Below, piece after piece: positions 12,811 through 20,995 of a stretch of DNA of 23,344 nt. Source of the stretch: a virus; the IMG/VR virus record IMGVR_UViG_3300043331_002116, positions 1 through 23,344 of that record; one strand, 5' to 3'. Every line of letters begins with the position of its first letter. Within the stretch, counting starts at the first letter, position 1. The position numbers were made by a program, and so were the translations under genes. The notes under the pieces were generated by a model that searched no databases, had not been told where the DNA came from, and saw only the letters and a list, made by a program, of their open reading frames with translations.

Positions 12811-13557
12811 TTAGGCGGAACGGAGAAGTGCGTCGACGACCTCCGGGTGCTCACGCTCGAACTTGCCCTGCTCGGCGAACGAGAGGGCGCGGAACTTGTC
12901 GAGCGTCATCTCCGCGTCGGTGCTCTGAGGCGGATTCGCCGGAGCGACGTTGATGCCGTACTTGGCAGCGACGTCCGCGAGAACGGCCTCGCGCTCCTCC
13001 GAACGTGCGGAGGCGACGAGATCGGCAACTCGCGTGTGAGAAGCCTCGGCGGCAGCAGACAGAGCCTCGACCGAATCGAACTCGTTCGCCCGGTCGAAGA
13101 GCTCGGCATCCGCGAAGCCGAACTTCTCCCGAAGGCCCGGAACGGCACCGGCCATCGTCTCGCGATGCGAGGCGATGCGATCCCGCTCGGCCAGAGTCTC
13201 GAGAAGCTCCGCGCGAGTGAGCGGCTGGTCGGCAGCGCCGTCGTCCTTCCGGTTGGCCTCGGCACGCCGAGCCTCCAGCTGGGCGATCTCGGCGTTGAGC
13301 CGATCCCGCGCGCTCTGAGCAGAGCGCATCTCTTGAAGGGCACGATCCCGGCTCGCGAAAGCTTCGCCATCCGCGTCGGTCGTTCCGCCCGCGCCACCGT
13401 CACCGGACGCACCAGAGTCCGAGGCTCCCGCCCCGTCCTGATCGCCCTCAGATGCGCTTGCGCCCTCGCCGCCTTCGCCGTCGAACCCGACGGGAAGGAG
13501 GTCGGAGATGTGAGAGTCCGTCAGCAAGCTGACCTCCGTATTCGTTGTCGAACGCAC
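12811..13557 (-). CDS. Scaffold-like protein with capsid-like N-terminal motif and giant-protein-like tail
   Basis: This 248-residue protein sits just before the capsid gene and has typical scaffold features: an acidic Gly/Ala/Asp-rich disordered stretch (about residues 28-65), a long helix (RALQEMRSAQSARDRLNAEI, then AQLEARRAEANRK), a second helical part and a basic C-terminus. The GTG at 13557 lies seven bases after a TAGGAT box and would be leaderless; an alternative TTG at 13527 has GGAGG five bases upstream. N-terminal SDLLPVGFD resembles the capsid protein's NLIPVGFD. The C-terminal KFEREHPEVVDALL resembles the FLREHPEV repeats of the giant protein. Confidence 0.75.
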   Translation of the reverse strand: MRSTTNTEVSLLTDSHISDLLPVGFDGEGGEGASASEGDQDGAGASDSGASGDGGAGGTTDADGEAFASRDRALQEMRSAQSARDRLNAEIAQLEARRAEANRKDDGAADQPLTRAELLETLAERDRIASHRETMAGAVPGLREKFGFADAELFDRANEFDSVEALSAAAEASHTRVADLVASARSEEREAVLADVAAKYGINVAPANPPQSTDAEMTLDKFRALSFAEQGKFEREHPEVVDALLRSA

Positions 13558-13564
13558 GCTGAAA

Positions 13565-13585
13565 ATCCTACACGCCACGTCGGAC
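13565..13585 (-). promoter_or_regulatory. Phage promoter, copy 2 (scaffold-capsid-tail unit)
   Basis: GTCCGAC, six bases, TG, TAGGAT, then seven bases to the scaffold GTG on the minus strand. The TAG at the head of the -10 box is at the same time the stop codon of the giant gene, so promoter and coding end are fused. Confidence 0.68.
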
Positions 13586-16500
13586 AACACGACTCTCCAG
13601 GCCGGGCGCCTCGAATCGGCCGCGGCGAAGCTCGTCGCGCATCCGCTCGCCGCCCGTGCGGAGATCGAAGCGGGACAGGTCGAGGAAGGGGGAGAAGCGG
13701 GGATCTGCCTCGTCGAACGCCTGTAGCTGCTCGGTCTCGAAGGAGCGCTCGCGCTGGCGCTGGTCGAAGTAGTCCTGCACCTCCGGGTGCTGGCGGAGGA
13801 ACTGCTCGCGCTCGTAGGGGTCGTCGATCTCGAAGTAGACGTTGAGCAGCGAGCGGATGGCGCGCTCGGCGGGCGTGGAGCGCTTGTCGAAGTAGACCTG
13901 CACCTCCGGGTGCTCGCGGAGGAAGGTCGAGCGCTGGTCGGAGTCGAAGGGCAGCGCGAAGTACCGCTCGAGCAGCTTGTCCAGCTTCGGGTTGCCGGAG
14001 ACCGAGCCGCGCGCGTAGTGGTCGAGGTAGCTCTGGAGGTCGGGGTTCGCGCGCAGGAACAGCTGCTTCTCGAACTTGTCCGTCAGGGTGAAGAAGAAGT
14101 CGAGCAGCGGCTTCACGCGGAGGAAGTGAGCGGCCCGCTTCGAGAGGCCCGCGTGCATCGCGCGCCGGAGCCACTGCTGCTCGCGGTCGTGGCGCTCCTT
14201 CGCGCCGAAGAGGCCGTAGACGAAGACGCCGTACTTCTCAGCGTTCCGCATCACGAAGAGCGGACGCTTGTCGGGATCGAGGCGGAAGTAGCGGTGCCAG
14301 AAGACCAGACGGCGGCGGAGCTCGGCGTTCCGCGTCTTGAAGAGCGGGTCGTTCTCGGCCAGCGCCCGGAAGCGCTTCTCGCTCTTCGCCGTCTTGCCGT
14401 ACCTCTTGAAGTACGCGAGGACGCGGCGACCAGCGGGCGAGTGCAGCCACTCGGCACGCTTCGACTGCGGCATCGAGAAGTAGCGGTTGAGGTCGGCCCT
14501 GACGGCGAGGAAGTCGCGCGCGTGCTGAGACATCCCCTGCGAGTCCGAATACTTCGCGAAGTAGGCGCGCACGATCTGGGCGCCCTGCGAGCCGCCGTTG
14601 AGCCAGCGGTTCCGCTCTGTCTCCGACATCGAGAAGTAGAGGTCGAGCCAGCGCTTCGCGCGCAGGTAGTCGCGCGCGTGCTGGGAGCGGAAGCCGCCGC
14701 GTGGGAACCCGCCGTCGCCGACCCACTCGCCGTTCACGACCTTGTCGGCCGCCTTCGTGAACTCGAAGATGAAGGGAAAGCGCTTGAGGAAGGCGCCGGC
14801 CGTGCCCCAGTCGCCCGCCTCGACGAACTCGAAGTAGCGATCGCGGAGATCGGCGTTCGCGTGGTTGATGATCGCGCGGAAGTCGTCGAAGCGCGAGTTG
14901 TTATCGGCCCACCAGCGCTCAAGCTCGGGGTGCTCTCGGAGGAAGCCCTCACGGGCCTCGAAGTCGCCCTCGGGAAAGGCGAAGAAGGTCTGCGAGAGCT
15001 GGTTCAGGTAGCGGTAGTACTCGCCCCGGATCATCTTCCGCCGAACCTCCGAGGGCGTATCGTTGGAGGCCCACCAGCGGCGAAGCTCCGGCGTGACGAG
15101 CGCACTCTCGGCGACCTTCCACGTCTCCCGGTCGATCTCGACGTCGCGGACGAAGTCGTAGAAGCGCATCGCCTCGTCGGTCTGGACAACGAGCGACTGC
15201 GTCTTGATGAAGTCGGCCGAGGGAAGGTCGCCGCGGAGCACGGGTTCGACGTGCATCAGGATCTCTGGGTGCGACGCCTTGAAGCGCTCCTTCGCCGCGT
15301 AGTCCTCCAGCTGGTAGTACGCCTGGACGAGCGGCAGGGCGGTGACGTACTCGTCGAAGGCGACCTCGTCCCAGCCCCGGCGCTTGAAGAGGGAGTAGGC
15401 CATCTGATCCTTCTCCGAGAGGCCGAGGAAGTCGAGCCGCTCATCGCGGAGGGCCTCGGCGATCTGGGCGAGGTAGATGTCCTGCGGGGTGGCGCGACGG
15501 AGGTAGGCACCGGAGAAGTAGCCGACGACGGTCTGGACGAGGAACCAGTTCCGGATCTTCTCCTCGGCCTTCGCCCGTGAGGGCCTCTCGCCGCGCGCGA
15601 CCTGGCCCGCCATCTCCCGCTGCACGAACTCGTCGAAGCGGTCGGCCGCGGCGTCCGCCGTGCCCTGCTTCCCCATCGCCTCCAGGAGCGGATCGAGGAG
15701 CATCGCCTCGATGTTGAGGCCGTTCGGGAAGGTGTCCTTCCAGAACTTCTGCGTGAAGACCTGGACGAGCGAGGTCTGCGGAAACATCGTCTGCCAGTTG
15801 CGAAGCGAGAGGACGCCCCACGCCTCGAGCGGCTTGCGGATGAGCGGGTTCATCCCGAGGCCGGACTCCTCGATCGCGGAGACGAAGCCGCCGATGAAGG
15901 GGAGGCCGTCGACGAAGCCCTGCTCGTCGTCGGGAAGAAGCTCGTTCTCCGCCTTGAAGAGCCGGTAGAGCGGGCCGAGAGAGGTGAAGTTGAGGGGGTC
16001 GTACTGGATGTCTTCGAGGTGCGGGGCGAGCCAGCTGAGACCGGGCACGCGCGCGACCGCGTCAGAGAACCAGCCGAGGCGGACATAGCGGCGCATCCAC
16101 GGCGGGAGATCCTCGTTCTGAGTCGCGAGCGCGTCCTCGAACTTGTCGATGTCGGCGAGGAACCAGGGCTTCTCGATGAACTGGTTCGCCCAGAAGGGGA
16201 CGTTCTTCCGCCAGAAGTAGATGAAGGGGAAAAACGCGCGCAGGTTCTCATCGGCGACCGTGATGGCCGAGTAGTCGAAGAGCGTCTTGTGGACGGCCTC
16301 GAGTCCGCGGATCGCCGCCTCGTGCTCGGCCTCGTCAGGGGTGAGACCGTCCCGGATCAGGCGCTTCCGCTCCTTGATGAAGGTCGAGCGGTAGAGCGTG
16401 CGACGGGCGAAGTTCTCGGGCCGGTTGCCCATCACCTCCCAGAGCGTCTCGCGCGTCCACTCGCCGACCCGCCTCGCACCGCGCGCAGCGGCGGCGGAGC

Positions 16501-19500
16501 CGAGGCCGGCGGTCGGCGTCACGGTGTCGACAGCGTCGCGCGCGCGAGACTGGGCGCCGAGGCTGAGGTCGTCCTCGGTCGGGCGCATAAAGCGGGTCTC
16601 CTCGACGACGGAGCGAGGGACGTGGACGTCGTACATCCAGAAGATCCGCTTGAGGATGCGCGAGTTGAGCGCCCAGAAGGCGTCCTCGGCGGCCTGGACA
16701 CCCGCGAGCGCGTTCGTCCCGAAGAGGCGATCGAGGAAGCGGACGACCGCCTTGACCGCGTAGAAGCCGACGTCGAAGAGGCTCTTGACGCCGCGCCCGA
16801 CGACGCCCTTGCCCGGCTCGCGCGCGCCCACGAAGAAGAGGCGCGGGTCGGTGACGCCGTTGAGGATCATCTTCACCGTGTTGTCGGCCACGTTCCGCGC
16901 CGTCCAGCCCGGACGGAGCGCAAGGACGGAGAAGCGCCACGCGGCCATCGGCCCGTAGGCGGCCCAGTAGATGCCTTTCGCCCAGTTGCGCTGCGTGTTC
17001 GCGAGCGCGCTCCAGAAAGCCCACTCCTGGCGGAGCGAGGCCGAGAGCGTCTCGTTGTACGCCTTCCGCAGGGTGTCGCGCCGAGCGGAGAGCGCCTCGC
17101 GGTAGCGGATGATGTCGTGGTTGACCGACAGCCCCTTCGCGAAGGGACTGCCGGGAACGCCCTCGTCGAGGACGGAGAGCTCGTCGTAGTCGACCGGGGC
17201 GCCAGCGAACCACTGCCGGAACCGGCTGAGTTCGGCGTCCATCTCTGTCCGTTGGTAGTGGGAGGGAACGATGTCGACGACGTTGCGGGGACGCGGCCCG
17301 CGCTCAGGCTCGACCCGCGACAGATCGACGAGCTTCTCCCTGAAGTCCTCGGGCACGCCCTCCACCACGTTCCAGTAGCGCCGGTAGAGCAGACCAGCGA
17401 TCTCCTCGTCGGAGTAGCCGAGGGAGCGGGCCAGGAAGGCGTCGGAGTGCGCGCGCGCGTTCGGGCCGCGGAAGACGACGTAGCCGCGGGCCTTGAGTTG
17501 CAGGTTGACCTGAGTCTCGAGCGCCTCGCCGTCCGGCCAGCCGCCCTTGCGGAACTCGCCCCGGATCTCCTCTGCAACCTCGGCGACCATCCGCTTCGAG
17601 GGGGGAGGCGAGAGCTTGGCGACGCGCTCCTGCGCGAGCTTGAGGATGCGGCCGAGCCGACCGGGATCCTGGACGGCCACCCAGATCTCCGGCGTGTACG
17701 AGCGCTTCGGCGTGACCATCTCGATGATGAGGCCCTCGCCGCTCGCCTTGTCGATCAGCGACTTATCGGTAAGCAGCACGCCGTGCCGCTTACCCTGGAT
17801 GACGAGGTCGAGGCTCTCGGCCTCGCGATAGCCGACCAGGCCGAAGCCGGGATCGGCCGCCCGACCGGCGTCGAGGAAGACGTCGTAGGCCTCGCGAACG
17901 ATCTCGCCCTCGATGCTATCGTCGGTGATGATCTTCGGCTGCGGCGCCCGCGCGCGACCCTTCGCGTCCGGGCCGACGACGACGGCCTTCGCGAAGTTGC
18001 CCGCCTCGAAGGAGAACTCCTCGTCGAAGCTAGTGAGCATCGTGCCGAAGGTGTCCGTCTGGCCGACGACCGAGATGACGCCGTTGTCATCGAGGGCCTC
18101 GACGATATGCTCGATAGGCACGTCGTAGATCCGGACGTCGTCGTAGATCGTCCCGTAGAGGTGACGCAGGTACAGCGCGGGGACGGCGAGCGTCTCGCGC
18201 GTGTCCGTGAACTTGTCGCCGCCGGCCGGTTCCCACCAGCCGCGGATCTCCCGCTCGTCCTTGAGGAGCATCTCGTCGACCCAGCCCTCCTCGCGCGGGC
18301 GGCCCGCCGACCTCTCGATGGACTCGTAGGCCCGCAGGGTGCTGCCGCGGCGATAGAGCTCGTCGCCGATGAGGAACTCCATCGTCTCGCGGTCGAAGGA
18401 CTTACCGAAGTTCGGATTCCGGATGACGATGCGCCGGAGGAAGTCGAGGGAGAAGCGAGCGAGGGCGCGCATCTCGCGCTCAAAGGAACCACCGGCACCC
18501 CTCCACCTGCCGAGGTCATCGAAGAGTTCACCGTGCCCGACCGTCTCCTCGATGTGCTTCTGCCACGCGGGCATCACGACGTCGTCGAGTTCCGAGATGA
18601 AGTAGTCGAGGCGATCGCGGACGCGCCGGATCATCGCCGGGTCGCCGCCACCTACGAACCAGGAGCCGTAGTCCCGGAGCATCTGCTCGAAGTGCTTGCT
18701 CTCGATGGCGGCCAGGTACTTGTCAGCCTCCTTGTGGCGGCCCTTCCGCCGGAGGAAGAGGAGCTTCTCGTCATCCTGCTCGGCGACGGCCGCGATCTTC
18801 CGCGCCTCCTCGCGCGCCGTCCGCTTGACGGCCTCGCCCTCGAGTTCGGAGGCGATACGCGAGCGCATCTGCCAGCCGACCGAGGTGTATTCGCCGAAGA
18901 GGTCGTCGGCCGCGAGCGAGATCCGGTTCTCGGAGAGGAACTTGAGGGTGGCCGAGTTGGGCAGGGAGATGACGGAGGAGAAGACCTGGTCAGTGACGTC
19001 GAGGGCCTGCCGCGTGTCGGCCGAGATGTTCGCCATCAGCTTCGAGAGTTCGCGCGCGCGGCCGGGCGAGGAGAGACCCGTGACGGTGTTGAAGCCGAGG
19101 CGCATCGCCTGACGCGACTTCGCACGGACGACCTGGAGCGCGGCCTGCTTTGTGCGCGCGAGCTTCGTGTACGCATCGGCGGCGCGGTTCCAGCCAGCGT
19201 GCGCGGCGGTGCCGCGGAGGTGCCAGCCCGCAGAGTCGACGAAGCGATCGAAGGAGCGGTCGGCCCAGCGGCCAGTCTCGATCGGCGCGCGCATCGCCTT
19301 CGAGATGTTCCGGAAGCGGCCGAGATCGTCGAGGGCGACGCCCCCGCGCTCGGCCGTCTTGGCGACGATGGCGAGAGACTTGAAGGGGATCTTGACGGCG
19401 GCCTTGACGAACCCGGCACCGACAAGGTTGAGGGGGTCGAGGGCGACCTCGATGGCGAGGTTCATCCACGGGTGCTCATCCTCGAACTCCGTCCACGTCG

Positions 19501-20992
19501 CGCGCGAGGCCGCGAGCGCCTCGGTGTAGTCCATCTCGCCGCCGAGGTTCGGGAGGTTGTAGCCCGTGATGTCGGCGACGTTGAGCGCGATCGAGTCGTA
19601 GACGTGCGTGAAGAAGTCGACCTGCCCGTTGCGGATGCGCTGCTCGGCCAGCAGGTTCTCCTTGACCTTCGTGACCGGGTAGTTCAGGGCGTCGAACGCC
19701 TCGTGCATCACGTTGCCCCAGAACCCGCGCTCCTGCTCCTGCCGGAGCCGCTCTTCGAGCAGCCGCTTCTCCTCGCGCTCCTGGCGCCGGAGGAGGGTCT
19801 CGAGCTCGCCGAAGTTCGACGCCTCCCAGAAGACGCCGTAGTTCGCAGGCAGACGCGCACGCCGGCCGTAGTCGTTGTAGCCGAAGAAGGGCATCGACCA
19901 ATCGCCGAAGCGCTTCGCGATCTCCTGGTCGAGGAACTCGCGCCGCCACTTCGTGAACTGGGGGTCGACATAGAAGGGGCCGAGCTCCTGCCCGCGCCGC
20001 TCGAGCCAGCGGAGGAGGAGAGAGGCCGTGAAGCCGCCCTTCTGGAGGATCTTGAGCAGCTGGCCCGGCTTCGGCGCGACGCCGAGGAAGGGAATCGCAT
20101 CGCCGACGCTGATGATCCCGCTCTTGTAGAAGCGATCCCGCACCTGCGCGACGTCGTGGCGGCGCTGCCGCGCCTCGGCTCGCTCGGTCGCCTTGACCAG
20201 GGACTCGAAGGTCTGCGGCCCGAAGACGCCGTCGACGTCAAGGCGCTCGAAGCCGTGCGCGCGCAGCCAGCGCTGCACCATCCGCACGTCCTGCGCCCGC
20301 TGCGGGTTCCAGGGCGAGGAGGGGTCGGAGACGATCCTCGTGAGTTCGTGCAGGGAGAGGTTCTTGGCCGAAGCGGGATGGGCACGGGTAACGCCGTAGC
20401 CGCGCAGCGCAGTACGGCCCTGATCGCGCGAGATGGAGAGCGCCCTGGCAACCGCGCGAGTGTGGATCTCCTCGCGGCGTCGCCGGTTCGACTCGCCAAT
20501 CCGGACGTCCTCGACAGCGGAGATCGACTGGATACGCTCGGCCTCGGCCGCCGCCCTGCGCCGCTGCTCGGCGAGACCTCGGGCCATCGCTTGAGAGCGG
20601 ATCCGGAGGGAGCGGTAGTAGGAGCGGGTGGCGGAGGAGGCGGTGCGCCGGACAGCCCGCCGCTGGCGAGCTTGGCGCCGCTGCTCCTGGAAGGCGATCC
20701 ACGCGGCCTGAGAGCGCGCGCCCCAGATGCCGTCGACGCGAATGTGGAAGCCGTGCGCGCGCAGCTTACGCTGCTTGCGTCTGACGCCGGGGGAGCCGTG
20801 GGAGATGCCGTGCTGTTCGCTGGGGCCGCGCCCACCCTCTGCGGGATGGGGGCCGCCGCCGCCGCCGCCGCCGCCGCCGTGAGGTACCTTCGAGCCGCCG
20901 GAGTGCTGCTCGCCCTTGACGAGGACGGGCTTCTTCTTTTTCTTCTTCCCGATGTGCTGGAAGTCGCCGGGAGTGTCGCCCCCGAGAGGCAC
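13568..20992 (-). CDS. Giant internal/ejection virion protein, 2474 aa, with peptidoglycan-binding and HPEV repeats
   Basis: Start GTG two codons after the portal stop. Domains: a Lys tract (16-21) and nine glycines (39-47) in a disordered start; two PG_binding_1-like repeats (about 70-102, LRAHGF..RVDGIWGARSQ; about 232-270, LRAHGFERLDVDGVFGPQT); coiled-coil stretches; a segment DPLNLVGAGFVKAA (about 515); RPGWTARNVADNTVKMILNG (about 1355) and FPFIYFWRKNVPFWANQF (about 1582), resembling segments of large phage polyvalent/internal proteins; then about eight C-terminal repeats (about 1885-2412). There is no visible lysozyme, transglycosylase or RNA polymerase motif. Placement between portal and scaffold fits a protein packed in the head and ejected into the cell, as T7 gp16 or N4 vRNAP are. 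Role inferred. Confidence 0.72.
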   Translation of the reverse strand: MPLGGDTPGDFQHIGKKKKKKPVLVKGEQHSGGSKVPHGGGGGGGGGPHPAEGGRGPSEQHGISHGSPGVRRKQRKLRAHGFHIRVDGIWGARSQAAWIAFQEQRRQARQRRAVRRTASSATRSYYRSLRIRSQAMARGLAEQRRRAAAEAERIQSISAVEDVRIGESNRRRREEIHTRAVARALSISRDQGRTALRGYGVTRAHPASAKNLSLHELTRIVSDPSSPWNPQRAQDVRMVQRWLRAHGFERLDVDGVFGPQTFESLVKATERAEARQRRHDVAQVRDRFYKSGIISVGDAIPFLGVAPKPGQLLKILQKGGFTASLLLRWLERRGQELGPFYVDPQFTKWRREFLDQEIAKRFGDWSMPFFGYNDYGRRARLPANYGVFWEASNFGELETLLRRQEREEKRLLEERLRQEQERGFWGNVMHEAFDALNYPVTKVKENLLAEQRIRNGQVDFFTHVYDSIALNVADITGYNLPNLGGEMDYTEALAASRATWTEFEDEHPWMNLAIEVALDPLNLVGAGFVKAAVKIPFKSLAIVAKTAERGGVALDDLGRFRNISKAMRAPIETGRWADRSFDRFVDSAGWHLRGTAAHAGWNRAADAYTKLARTKQAALQVVRAKSRQAMRLGFNTVTGLSSPGRARELSKLMANISADTRQALDVTDQVFSSVISLPNSATLKFLSENRISLAADDLFGEYTSVGWQMRSRIASELEGEAVKRTAREEARKIAAVAEQDDEKLLFLRRKGRHKEADKYLAAIESKHFEQMLRDYGSWFVGGGDPAMIRRVRDRLDYFISELDDVVMPAWQKHIEETVGHGELFDDLGRWRGAGGSFEREMRALARFSLDFLRRIVIRNPNFGKSFDRETMEFLIGDELYRRGSTLRAYESIERSAGRPREEGWVDEMLLKDEREIRGWWEPAGGDKFTDTRETLAVPALYLRHLYGTIYDDVRIYDVPIEHIVEALDDNGVISVVGQTDTFGTMLTSFDEEFSFEAGNFAKAVVVGPDAKGRARAPQPKIITDDSIEGEIVREAYDVFLDAGRAADPGFGLVGYREAESLDLVIQGKRHGVLLTDKSLIDKASGEGLIIEMVTPKRSYTPEIWVAVQDPGRLGRILKLAQERVAKLSPPPSKRMVAEVAEEIRGEFRKGGWPDGEALETQVNLQLKARGYVVFRGPNARAHSDAFLARSLGYSDEEIAGLLYRRYWNVVEGVPEDFREKLVDLSRVEPERGPRPRNVVDIVPSHYQRTEMDAELSRFRQWFAGAPVDYDELSVLDEGVPGSPFAKGLSVNHDIIRYREALSARRDTLRKAYNETLSASLRQEWAFWSALANTQRNWAKGIYWAAYGPMAAWRFSVLALRPGWTARNVADNTVKMILNGVTDPRLFFVGAREPGKGVVGRGVKSLFDVGFYAVKAVVRFLDRLFGTNALAGVQAAEDAFWALNSRILKRIFWMYDVHVPRSVVEETRFMRPTEDDLSLGAQSRARDAVDTVTPTAGLGSAAAARGARRVGEWTRETLWEVMGNRPENFARRTLYRSTFIKERKRLIRDGLTPDEAEHEAAIRGLEAVHKTLFDYSAITVADENLRAFFPFIYFWRKNVPFWANQFIEKPWFLADIDKFEDALATQNEDLPPWMRRYVRLGWFSDAVARVPGLSWLAPHLEDIQYDPLNFTSLGPLYRLFKAENELLPDDEQGFVDGLPFIGGFVSAIEESGLGMNPLIRKPLEAWGVLSLRNWQTMFPQTSLVQVFTQKFWKDTFPNGLNIEAMLLDPLLEAMGKQGTADAAADRFDEFVQREMAGQVARGERPSRAKAEEKIRNWFLVQTVVGYFSGAYLRRATPQDIYLAQIAEALRDERLDFLGLSEKDQMAYSLFKRRGWDEVAFDEYVTALPLVQAYYQLEDYAAKERFKASHPEILMHVEPVLRGDLPSADFIKTQSLVVQTDEAMRFYDFVRDVEIDRETWKVAESALVTPELRRWWASNDTPSEVRRKMIRGEYYRYLNQLSQTFFAFPEGDFEAREGFLREHPELERWWADNNSRFDDFRAIINHANADLRDRYFEFVEAGDWGTAGAFLKRFPFIFEFTKAADKVVNGEWVGDGGFPRGGFRSQHARDYLRAKRWLDLYFSMSETERNRWLNGGSQGAQIVRAYFAKYSDSQGMSQHARDFLAVRADLNRYFSMPQSKRAEWLHSPAGRRVLAYFKRYGKTAKSEKRFRALAENDPLFKTRNAELRRRLVFWHRYFRLDPDKRPLFVMRNAEKYGVFVYGLFGAKERHDREQQWLRRAMHAGLSKRAAHFLRVKPLLDFFFTLTDKFEKQLFLRANPDLQSYLDHYARGSVSGNPKLDKLLERYFALPFDSDQRSTFLREHPEVQVYFDKRSTPAERAIRSLLNVYFEIDDPYEREQFLRQHPEVQDYFDQRQRERSFETEQLQAFDEADPRFSPFLDLSRFDLRTGGERMRDELRRGRFEAPGLESRVVRRGV
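13757..14659 (-). repeat. Array of ~35-residue repeats at the C-terminus of the giant protein
   Basis: At least six tandem-like units (residues about 2112-2412) follow the pattern L..YF.L....R..FL..HPEV..YF...: for example LDLYFSM...AYFAKY, LNRYFSM...AYFKRY, LLDFFFT...SYLDHY, LLERYFA...VYFDKR, LLNVYFE...DYFDQR. Less conserved copies lie upstream near residues 1888-1912 and 2009-2027. The units are spaced by 7-29 residue linkers. A repeating helical solenoid is the likely fold. Confidence 0.72.
13763..13924 (-). repeat. Recent 39-bp duplication within the repeat array
   Basis: The segments 13763-13801 and 13886-13924 are identical at 37 of 39 bases and lie exactly 123 bp (41 codons) apart. 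They encode the FLR(E/Q)HPEVQ.YFD core of the last two repeats. The near-identity is higher than between other units, so this copy pair is younger. Confidence 0.8.
20852..20878. repeat. Nine GCC triplets (polyglycine tract)
   Basis: Nine consecutive GCC units on the plus strand encode Gly39-Gly47 of the giant protein as GGC codons. A simple microsatellite in a disordered linker; copy number may vary between isolates. Confidence 0.9.
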
Positions 20993-20995
20993 GGC

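Noticed and set aside
13757-14659. CRISPR array or DNA-level tandem repeat
   Set aside because: The repeats are protein-level units in frame with linkers of varying length; only one pair is similar at the DNA level.
13568-20992. N4-like virion RNA polymerase
   Set aside because: Size and position would fit, and the capsid is of N4-gp56 type, but I find none of the T7-like polymerase motifs in the protein.
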